A DNA stretch of 8,743 nt from PWPR01 sp964497955 (GTDB lineage Bacteria > Bacillota > UBA994 > PWPR01): positions 1-8,743 of the forward strand of contig CAZCFQ010000087.1 in assembly GCA_964497955.1 (NCBI GenBank), read 5' to 3'. Under the pieces are notes generated by a model. That model saw nothing but the letters and a program-made list of their open reading frames with translations, did no database searches and was not told the origin of the DNA. Of this stretch, positions 1 through 5,197 are shown one piece after another. Position 1 is the first letter of the stretch, and the number at the start of each line of letters is the position of its first letter. A program made the translations under genes and the position numbers.

Positions 1-41
1 TTTAAAGATTGTAATATTTCATTATTCTATTCAGCTTTCTC

Positions 42-1589
42 TTAGTTATCTTTATTCTTACCTTTTGAATCATTCTTTTTGTCGTTTGGTTTGGGATTAG
101 ACTCTTCTATAACGTCTTCTATAGTGTCTTCGTTAGTAAGTTTTTCCTTATTACCTGAATTAGGATTATTACCTGGAGAATTTTTATCTTCTCCAGGGTT
201 ATTCTCATTAGGCTTATCTAGACCCTTATCTTCTTCTTTTTCTTCATCTCTATCTTCTTCTTCATCTTCATCTTCGTCTTCGTCTTCTTCTTCCGCTTCA
301 TCTAAATCTATTTCTTCTTCTGATTCATCTTTTTTTCCTTGATTTTTATCATTAGCAATATCATCTTTTAAATTGGGCTTGTCCTCACTTAACCCTGGAG
401 GTAAGTCTTTATCTTTTTGCATTCCTAAAGGAGAGTCTTTGTTGCTATTTTCTGATTCATTTTCCTCTAACTCTTCTTCCAGCTCTTCTTCAATAGTATT
501 ATTCTTCTTGTCTATTCCTGGAGGGCTATCAGGTTTATTACCTTTTTGATTATTTTCATTAATAGCCTCTGAATCTTTATCTTTTTCAACTTGATCATCA
601 TTATCTTGCTTATCTAACCCTGGAGGTAATCTATTATCTGAATCATCCTTGTTCAAACCAGGCGGAAACTTATTATCCGCTTGATTATTTTTGTTATTTT
701 CACTATCTTCATTATCATTTTCACTTTCATCATCAACATCTTTATCATTTAGATGCCCAAAGGGTAAAATGTCTTTTTTAGTTAATCCAGGAGGAGCTGC
801 TTCCACTTGATCTATTTTAGCTTTTTCAGATATTAAATCACCTGGAGCAATGCCTTGATCTTTAGCTAAGTCTACAATACTCTTATTATTCAATTCTTCT
901 TGGTTAATATCTACACCAAGTTCTTTTGCCTTTTTAGTAGCAACGACTTTATTTACTGAAGTTTTCAACTCTTTTGCCTTCTCATAATCATCTTTATCAA
1001 CATCATATGAAGCAACTACCAAATCAAGTTTTTTATCTTGGCTTACTTTTTTTACTATTTCACTTGATATCTCTTTTTTATTTAAGTCAATGTCTTTACC
1101 ATCTTTATCAAACATTGATACTATAACTAAGTTTTGTTTATCTTGTCTTATGTAACCTCGTTCTATACTTTCAGTAAGTAATATTGTCAAACCTTCTTTA
1201 TAACTATATCCCTTAAAGGTTACTTCTTTATCAATTTTTTCTGCCTCTAATGATCTTGGAACTGCTTTAATTATTTCGTCATTATCATTAAGGTGAAATT
1301 CAAATGAAGGATTAATATCAATTGTAGCAATTACTCTTACATTATCTTGCATAAGTAATACTAAGCTAATAGCTATTAAAATAACTGCAGCTACTTTCAG
1401 TATTGGATAGTAATTTAACTTTTTAGCTTTATCAAAGGATTTTATCTTTTTATCTATGGAACTAGTAATATATGTATAATCGCCTACTTCTAAATCTTTC
1501 ACCAAAGGTTTTTCAATAAATTCACCAGAACTACTCAAAGCAATAAAAGTTTTCTCTTTAACTTCAAAGACCATTACTTTCTCTTTCAT
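42..1589 (-). CDS. rsgI: RsgI-type membrane anti-sigma factor (anti-SigI)
   Basis: 515-aa single-pass membrane protein expected to hold SigI inactive until an extracellular signal arrives. Residues 1-57 match the RsgI N-terminal anti-sigma domain (VMVFEVKEKTFIALSSSGEF, then VGDYTYI). Residues 60-80 are a hydrophobic helix. The juxtamembrane domain (about 82-200) begins VIATIDINPSFEF; the Asn93-Pro94 bond lies where RsgI proteins are known to self-cleave. From about 265 the chain is low complexity, with PPGL/PPGI motifs, Asn/Asp/Lys-rich linkers and a nearly pure Asp/Glu tract at about 423-454. No carbohydrate-binding or enzyme domain is visible at the C-terminus, unlike the RsgI proteins of cellulolytic clostridia. 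The start ATG overlaps the sigI stop by one base (TAATG) behind a GAGGAA ribosome binding site, so the two are probably translationally coupled. The family call is firm; what the tail senses is unknown. Confidence 0.92.
   Translation of the reverse strand: MKEKVMVFEVKEKTFIALSSSGEFIEKPLVKDLEVGDYTYITSSIDKKIKSFDKAKKLNYYPILKVAAVILIAISLVLLMQDNVRVIATIDINPSFEFHLNDNDEIIKAVPRSLEAEKIDKEVTFKGYSYKEGLTILLTESIERGYIRQDKQNLVIVSMFDKDGKDIDLNKKEISSEIVKKVSQDKKLDLVVASYDVDKDDYEKAKELKTSVNKVVATKKAKELGVDINQEELNNKSIVDLAKDQGIAPGDLISEKAKIDQVEAAPPGLTKKDILPFGHLNDKDVDDESENDNEDSENNKNNQADNKFPPGLNKDDSDNRLPPGLDKQDNDDQVEKDKDSEAINENNQKGNKPDSPPGIDKKNNTIEEELEEELEENESENSNKDSPLGMQKDKDLPPGLSEDKPNLKDDIANDKNQGKKDESEEEIDLDEAEEEDEDEDEDEEEDRDEEKEEDKGLDKPNENNPGEDKNSPGNNPNSGNKEKLTNEDTIEDVIEESNPKPNDKKNDSKGKNKDN
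228..323 (-). repeat. Asp/Glu-rich low-complexity tract in rsgI
   Basis: The plus strand reads as repeated tcttct/tcatct triplets. On the coding strand these give residues about 423-454 of RsgI, which are almost only Asp and Glu. The simple GAA/GAT codon repeat could change length by slippage. Its reverse strand yields a spurious poly-serine ORF. Confidence 0.8.
390..794 (-). repeat. PPGL-type motif repeats in the RsgI tail
   Basis: Within rsgI, short proline-glycine motifs recur at residues 266 (PPGL), 309 (PPGL), 322 (PPGL), 356 (PPGI) and 397 (PPGL), with a degenerate copy (SPLGM) at 386. Each is followed by a charged stretch such as TKKD, NKDD, DKQD or DKKN. The spacing is irregular (13 to 43 residues), so this is a degenerate motif array and not an exact tandem repeat. 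It lies in the predicted extracellular part of the protein. Confidence 0.75.
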
Positions 1590-2299
1590 TATTCCTCACC
1601 TGCCTTAGTCTGTGCTAAAAAGTCTCTTATGCTAGCTAATTCTTCGTAACTATAGACAATTATGAGGGCCAAAATATAGTTTTTCCATGTTTTTGTTTGC
1701 TTTCTGGTCAAATTTGTAGCTCTAGCTATACTTGTTGGTGAAATTTTGCCTTTGTCTAATGTTTGCTCAACCAACCCTTTCTCACTCTCACATAATTCTT
1801 TAATATTACTAATTAGTTCAATTCTTGTATCATTGTGTTTGGGGCTATCTTCTACTAAACTAGTAAAACTCATATCAAACTTATCTAAGATTTTATTAAA
1901 AGCTTCAATAGCAAACTTTCTATTGCGCTTACCTTCCATAAGCCTATATTCTTTAATCGCTGATTCTACTTCATATGGGTGAGTCTCAACTTCTAAGTCA
2001 AAATCATCATCTATGCTAATTACAGGATGTTTACCTTCTTTTCTAAAATAATCTATTAATCTTCTTTTAATAATCATTCCAGCAAAAGAGTAAAATTTTC
2101 CTTTATCTTTCTCAAAATTATCTATTGCTTCATTAAATGCCATTAAGGCAATACTTAACTCATCGTCATTTTCCCAATACAAAGGTCTTTTACAAACATG
2201 AGTTGCAACCTGTTTAATAAAAGAAAAGTTGTTCTTTATGAAGTCCTCTCTAATAAGAGGTTTTTCTTTAATTTCTAATCTAAACTTTTCTCTTTCCAT
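1589..2299 (-). CDS. sigI: RNA polymerase sigma factor SigI
   Basis: 236-aa alternative sigma factor of the SigI group, which in Bacillus and clostridia controls heat, cell-envelope or polysaccharide-related genes. Sigma region 2 is visible at about 36-87: CKRP, then NDDELSIALMAFNEAID, then FYSFAGMIIKRRLIDYFRK, the SigI signature. The C-terminal helix-turn-helix lies at about 183-222 (ISPTSIARATNLTRKQTKTW, then ILALIIVYS). I chose the ATG at 2299 because GGGAGAG sits just upstream at a good distance. An in-frame TTG at 2314 would add five residues but would itself lie in that ribosome binding site. The gene starts inside the 3' end of the upstream acetyltransferase gene and its stop overlaps the rsgI start, so the three are probably co-expressed. 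RsgI is the expected partner. Confidence 0.93.
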   Translation of the reverse strand: MEREKFRLEIKEKPLIREDFIKNNFSFIKQVATHVCKRPLYWENDDELSIALMAFNEAIDNFEKDKGKFYSFAGMIIKRRLIDYFRKEGKHPVISIDDDFDLEVETHPYEVESAIKEYRLMEGKRNRKFAIEAFNKILDKFDMSFTSLVEDSPKHNDTRIELISNIKELCESEKGLVEQTLDKGKISPTSIARATNLTRKQTKTWKNYILALIIVYSYEELASIRDFLAQTKAGEE

Positions 2300-3075
2300 T
2301 GATTTCTCTCCCAATAAGCTATTACTTTGTCTAGTTTGAATCCAAATTTCTCATAAAGATTATATGCTATAAAATTATCCTTATAGACATGTAACCTAAC
2401 TCTTTCTAACTGACTGTCTTTTGCTAAAAAAAGTATTTGTTTTAACAGCTTTGTTCCTAGGCCAATACCTTGATGGCTTTTTTTGATAACAATTTGCTCT
2501 AGATATAATTCTAAATTATCCCTTAGAGCAATCACTACTCCTATTACATCTTGTCCATATAAATAAAATGAAAAATCACTAAACTTTTTCTTTTCAATCT
2601 CTTTAAATGTATAATTTGCATCAGGTGCGTTTTCGTTTATGAAATCTAATATAAATTTAGAGTCTAAATCTGATAGATCATATAAGGTGATATCTTGATT
2701 AGAAAATTCATCAGTTAAATATTTTATTGTTTGGTGATGTTCTCTAACTATCTTGAATTTTTTCTTATCTAAAGCTTTTTCTAAAGATGACTCTTTCAAG
2801 ACTCCCACATATTTTAAATTACCATCTAAGTTTTCAAGTAATTCTAAATATGTTTCTTTTGAATCATCTTTAGAAAAAATATCAATTATTCTAGTGTACT
2901 TATCACAACTTTTTGTTGTCATATAGCCATTCATATTATCACTTAAATAAAGATCTCCATTAGTTAATATCACATTAACTCTATCTTCATCTAAATATCT
3001 TGCATATCTATTTATTTTTTTATATTCACTTGAGAGTTTTTGCAAAATTTTAAGCTCTTTTTTACTAAATCTCAT
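2275..3075 (-). CDS. GNAT-family N-acetyltransferase
   Basis: 266-aa protein with a GNAT fold in its C-terminal half. The acetyl-CoA pyrophosphate-binding loop is HQGIGLGTKLL (Q202-G207), preceded by beta strand 4 (LYLEQIVIKK) and followed by the motif B-like NFIAYNLYEKFGFK (234-247). The N-terminal 120 residues are charged, have no recognisable domain and may form a degenerate second GNAT-like half. The substrate is unknown. The ribosome binding site is AAGAAGGT ahead of the ATG. The last 25 bases overlap the start of sigI in another frame, so translation is probably coupled. The link to sigI/rsgI suggests co-regulation, but no functional connection is evident in the sequence. Confidence 0.88.
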   Translation of the reverse strand: MRFSKKELKILQKLSSEYKKINRYARYLDEDRVNVILTNGDLYLSDNMNGYMTTKSCDKYTRIIDIFSKDDSKETYLELLENLDGNLKYVGVLKESSLEKALDKKKFKIVREHHQTIKYLTDEFSNQDITLYDLSDLDSKFILDFINENAPDANYTFKEIEKKKFSDFSFYLYGQDVIGVVIALRDNLELYLEQIVIKKSHQGIGLGTKLLKQILFLAKDSQLERVRLHVYKDNFIAYNLYEKFGFKLDKVIAYWERNQWKEKSLD

Positions 3076-3225
3076 TTTTACATACCTTCTTAGAGGTTAT
3101 TTTCTTTAATCTTGCTTATTACTGTCTGTTTTCACTAGTTTTAATCTTTAGTATAATTCTACCATATTATATATACTTAATAACATAAATATACGAATTA
3201 TTCTATAATTATAGGATTTAAAACT
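3076..3225 (-). promoter_or_regulatory. AT-rich intergenic region, probable promoter of the GNAT-sigI-rsgI operon
   Basis: About 150 bases separate the GNAT start from the upstream terminator. On the minus strand there are -10-like boxes TATAAT (3166-3171) and TATACT (3150-3155). Neither has a good -35 box at 16-18 bases. I found no C-rich -35 paired with CGWA as expected for SigI autoregulation. A promoter must lie here, or transcription must read through the terminator; the exact site is uncertain. Confidence 0.3.
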
Positions 3226-3263
3226 AAAAAACTCAAACCTTGATGTTTTAATCAAAGTTTGAG
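3226..3263 (-). terminator. Rho-independent terminator of the redox selenoprotein operon
   Basis: On the minus strand a 13-bp stem CTCAAACTTTGAT / ATCAAGGTTTGAG (one G-U pair) closes a 6-base loop and is followed by TTTTTT. It begins 14 bases after the stop of the AhpD-like gene. It separates that operon from the GNAT-sigI-rsgI genes, which are on the same strand. Confidence 0.9.
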
Positions 3264-3277
3264 CGTTTATAACTCTC

Positions 3278-3808
3278 TTATTCTAGTTCTACACCTAATC
3301 CATCTGCAATTCTATTAACATAATTAAAGTATGATGTTACTTGATTAATATCAAAAATTGCTTCATCACAAAATCCAACTGACTTAAGTTTTTCTATGTC
3401 TTCTTCTGATACACTTGACAAGTTATCAGTTACCTTCTCTGCATACTCAAGCATATATAAATCTTTTTTGTCAATATTAGCTGATTTATAATCAAAGGAA
3501 ATTTCTTCTAATACATCATCATCACTAACCATTTGGAGCGCCGCTCCATGATGAGTCTGTCAATACTGACAGCTATTTGTCACAGAAACTAAGACAGCAA
3601 TCATCTCCCTTTGTCTTCTGGAAAGAGGTGATGGTCCAAACATAATTGTTCTATATAAATCAAGATGTGCTTTAAGTGTTTTAGGTTTAAGACTGTGTAC
3701 TTTTAATATATGTGCTACTTTATTTTTTGGATTGTTAGTTAAATCTTTATATAAATCGACTAACTCTCCAGTTGCTTTATCTTCATCAATCATTTTAATC
3801 CATGCCAT
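3278..3808 (-). CDS. AhpD-like peroxidase-related selenoprotein (CxxU), UGA read as Sec
   Basis: 176-aa alkylhydroperoxidase/carboxymuconolactone decarboxylase-like protein, readable only if the in-frame TGA at 3560-3562 (codon 83) encodes selenocysteine. Before it the frame gives MAWIKMIDEDKATGELVDLY to SVTNSCQY; after it, directly and in the same frame, QTHHGAALQMVSDDD. Cys80-Gln-Tyr-Sec83 fills the CxxC site of the family. The AhpD relay residues are also present: Glu68 is 15 residues before Sec83 and His87 is 4 after, the spacing of Glu118/Cys133/His137 in Mycobacterium tuberculosis AhpD. The second, peroxide-reacting cysteine is therefore the one replaced. A SECIS-like hairpin lies 11 bases after the UGA. 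The start ATG has a GAGG ribosome binding site and lies 15 bases after the peroxiredoxin stop. A nonsense-mutated pseudogene is unlikely because frame, length and active site are otherwise intact. Confidence 0.93.
3534..3562 (-). promoter_or_regulatory. Bacterial SECIS-like element of the AhpD-like gene
   Basis: On the minus strand the UGA (3562-3560) is followed after 11 bases by TGGAGC-GGC-GCTCCA (3534-3548), a perfect 6-bp stem with a 3-base loop starting with G. The loop begins 17 bases after the UGA. This matches the spacing of the E. coli fdhF SECIS upper stem-loop and the bacterial rule of a G in the first two loop bases. It is expected to recruit SelB with Sec-tRNA. The stem is notably GC-rich against the AT-rich surroundings. 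Confidence 0.85.
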
Positions 3809-3823
3809 AATTTTGCCTCACTT

Positions 3824-4279
3824 TTAATTTAGCTTTTTTAGTTTTTTTAAAATAATCTCATTACTAGGAACATCATCCCAATGATCTTTGCTTATATATT
3901 GATATATAATACTATCTTTTGAGAAAATAAAGGTAGCTACTAGTGAAATAAATCCATCTTCTCTTTCTTTAGAATCTAATGTGTTGTAGCTTTTTATAAC
4001 ATCTAAATCCTCATCACTAAGCATTATAAATGGTAGGTTTAATTTTTCTCTAAACTCTTTAGTCACTTTAGGACTATCAACTGAAATAGTAACAACTTCA
4101 GTATTAGTTTTTCTAATCTCTTGATAATCTTGTCGAACACGCGACAATCTTTGGCTTCAAGCAGCTCACCAGCTACCTCTATAAAATAGAAGCAAAATGT
4201 TTTGTTTAGCTAATAAGTCTCTTAGTGTTACTTCTTCATTATTTGTATCAACTAATGTAAAATCAATTATTTTATCCAT
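3824..4279 (-). CDS. Peroxiredoxin-like selenoprotein with a UxxU active site (two UGA codons)
   Basis: 151-aa thioredoxin-fold protein of the AhpC/TSA (Bcp-like) type. Starting at ATG 4279 the frame gives MDKIIDFTLVDTNNEEVTLR, then NILLLFYRGSW, a TGA (codon 38, 4166-4168), Ala-Ala, a second TGA (codon 41, 4157-4159), then SQRLSRVRQDY and a normal peroxiredoxin C-terminus (VVTISVDSP, LPFIMLSDEDLDVIKSY, VATFIFSKD). Relatives carry FYRGSWCPxC here, so both active-site cysteines are replaced, giving Sec38-Ala-Ala-Sec41. A single SECIS-like hairpin follows. The ATG is one base after the DsrE-like stop (TAAGATG) with no clear ribosome binding site, which suggests translational coupling. Likely role: Sec-dependent reduction of peroxide or another oxidant, perhaps with the AhpD-like protein as partner. 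The only standard-code ORF begins after the second TGA, at a TTG, and lacks the active site. Confidence 0.92.
4130..4168 (-). promoter_or_regulatory. SECIS-like element serving two UGA codons of the peroxiredoxin
   Basis: On the minus strand TTGTCG-CGTGTT-CGACAA (4130-4147) forms a perfect 6-bp stem with a 6-base loop whose second base is G. The stem starts 9 bases after the second UGA and 18 after the first, putting the loop 15 and 24 bases downstream. Below the stem a GA/GA mismatch and A-T pairs could extend it. No separate hairpin of SECIS type fits between the two UGAs, so one element probably supports both insertions. Confidence 0.75.
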
Positions 4280-4280
4280 C

Positions 4281-4619
4281 TTAAAAAGTTATTAGTTTTT
4301 CATCGTTTTTAAGGATTGAAGTTAAATCTTTGCCCATATATTTAACTTCTATTCCCATTTCTTCTAACTTATCACTTACATTATATGAATCACTACAAGC
4401 TTTACAAGCTACTACTTTTATACCTTTTTCTATCATCTTTTTAATGTCAAAAGCTAATTGCTCATCATTTGCTAAAAGATTTGCAGAAGGCCCCCAGACA
4501 ATTAGAGTTACTTCTTCCCACCAACCGTGAATTTTACTATTCAATGTATACATAAATACTAACTTTTTAGCAACGTCTTTATCTCCACTACTCCATAAAA
4601 CATTAACTTTATCTTTCAT
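4281..4619 (-). CDS. DsrE-family protein with a CxxC motif
   Basis: 112-aa small cytosolic protein resembling the DsrE/DsrF-like family. The beta-alpha pattern starts KVNVLWSSGDKDVAKKL, continues with EEVTLIVWGPSANLLA, then GIKVVACKACSDSYNVSDKL and ends GIEVKYMGKDLTSIL. Cys72-Lys-Ala-Cys75 is a likely thiol/sulfur-handling site, with the second half of the fold around it. Family members transfer sulfur or bind thiol cofactors, but the exact role of this subgroup is unknown. It is the first gene of the operon, with an AAAGGAGG ribosome binding site 12 bases before the ATG and a possible MerR-controlled promoter upstream. The peroxiredoxin gene starts one base after its stop. Context suggests a thiol carrier or partner for the two selenoproteins (inference). 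Confidence 0.85.
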   Translation of the reverse strand: MKDKVNVLWSSGDKDVAKKLVFMYTLNSKIHGWWEEVTLIVWGPSANLLANDEQLAFDIKKMIEKGIKVVACKACSDSYNVSDKLEEMGIEVKYMGKDLTSILKNDEKLITF

Positions 4620-4644
4620 AGTTTAAACCATCCTCCTTTATTAA

Positions 4645-4673
4645 AGGATAGCATTATCTTACGTTAACGTCAA
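4645..4673 (-). promoter_or_regulatory. Candidate MerR-type operator/promoter of the DsrE-peroxiredoxin-AhpD operon
   Basis: On the minus strand TTGACG (4668-4673) is a good -35 box that runs into the perfect palindrome ACGTTAACGT (4661-4670). A weak -10 TATCCT lies at 4645-4650 after 17 bases; GATAAT at 4653-4658 is an alternative. A dyad that starts in the -35 and extends into the spacer is the arrangement of MerR-family promoters, for example soxS. The divergent MerR gene is the obvious regulator. The -10 assignment is uncertain. Confidence 0.5.
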
Positions 4674-4676
4674 TGT

Positions 4677-4705
4677 TTGTTATGAGAATAATTACATGAT
4701 ATAAT
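4677..4705 (+). promoter_or_regulatory. Promoter of the MerR-family regulator gene
   Basis: TTGTTA (4677-4682), a 17-base spacer and a perfect TATAAT (4700-4705) form a sigma-A-type promoter about 25-35 bases before the start codon. The -35 box lies seven bases from the ACGTTAACGT dyad, so the regulator bound there could also affect its own gene. Confidence 0.7.
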
Positions 4706-4728
4706 ATAATAAATAAGTAGTAGTTAGG

Positions 4729-5163
4729 ATGATTTATGTGGAAAATGAGCTTTATCAAATAGGACAACTCGGTGAACTTGCTGGTTTAAGTAATAGAACT
4801 ATTAGATATTATCAAGAAATAGGCTTAATTGAGCCTTCTCAAATTAGTGAAGGTGGATTTAGACTTTTTAATAAAAAAGATTTACACAGACTTCAAGTAA
4901 TTGAAGTCTATAAAAAGCTAGGGTTTGAACTTAAAGAAATTCAAAAGCTTTTACCTAAAAAAAATCTAAATAATAAAAGTGATATGATAGATTACTCAAG
5001 AAAAGTTTTATTAGAACAAATTGATAGTATTGAAAAGAAGATTAATGAATTAAGAGAGATTAAATCAGAAAGAATTAATGATCTATCCTTATTAACCACT
5101 TGTGAAAAATGCAAAAAAAAGGAATGCCCTCCAGAATGTAAAAGCAAAGCAGCTTATGTATAA
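4729..5163 (+). CDS. MerR-family transcriptional regulator with C-terminal cysteine cluster
   Basis: 144-aa regulator with a typical MerR DNA-binding domain: YQIGQLGELAGLSNRTIRYY (residues 9-28), GLIEPSQISEGGFRLF and the second helix pair DLHRLQVIEVYKKLGFELKEI. A dimerising coiled coil follows at about 88-118. The C-terminus has four cysteines, C125-x2-C128-x4-C133-x3-C137, close to a Pro-Pro turn. This could bind a metal or an Fe-S cluster, or act as a thiol switch. It is divergent from the selenoprotein redox operon with a dyad between them, so it is probably that operon's activator. The ATG at 4729 lacks a ribosome binding site. The in-frame GTG at 4738 has AGGAT eight bases upstream and may be the true start, removing three residues. 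The inducer is unknown. Confidence 0.9.
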   Translation: MIYVENELYQIGQLGELAGLSNRTIRYYQEIGLIEPSQISEGGFRLFNKKDLHRLQVIEVYKKLGFELKEIQKLLPKKNLNNKSDMIDYSRKVLLEQIDSIEKKINELREIKSERINDLSLLTTCEKCKKKECPPECKSKAAYV

Positions 5164-5195
5164 AAGCTTTAGTCAAAATCGACTAAAGCTTTTTC
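5162..5195. terminator. Bidirectional terminator between the merR-type gene and the GNAT gene
   Basis: AAAAGCTTTAGTC - AAAATC - GACTAAAGCTTTT is a perfect 13-bp stem overlapping the merR-type stop codon, with a T-run on the plus strand (5189-5194) and a shorter one on the minus strand. It lies between two convergent genes only 34 bases apart and can end transcription from both sides. Confidence 0.9.
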
Positions 5196-5197
5196 AT

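Noticed and set aside
79..342. Plus-strand serine-rich ORF of 87 codons
   Set aside because: It is the reverse complement of the Asp/Glu repeat of rsgI; the poly-serine composition follows from tcttct repeats and it has no ribosome binding site.
1746..1982. Plus-strand ORF of 78 codons within sigI
   Set aside because: It lies antisense to a well-conserved sigma factor and has no family resemblance or ribosome binding site.
2299..2314. TTG start for sigI giving a 241-aa protein
   Set aside because: The TTG overlaps the GGGAGAG ribosome binding site that serves the ATG at 2299; the ATG start is far better supported.
3076..3225. SigI-dependent autoregulatory promoter
   Set aside because: A CGTA occurs on the minus strand in the region, but there is no C-rich -35 element at the right distance.
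3278..4279. Reading the two selenoprotein genes as pseudogenes with nonsense mutations
   Set aside because: All three TGAs fall exactly on active-site Cys positions, no other stop or frameshift is present, and each gene has a well-placed hairpin; random decay would not give this pattern.
4330..4530. Plus-strand ORF of 66 codons within the DsrE-like gene
   Set aside because: It lies antisense to a conserved gene and shows no recognisable protein features.
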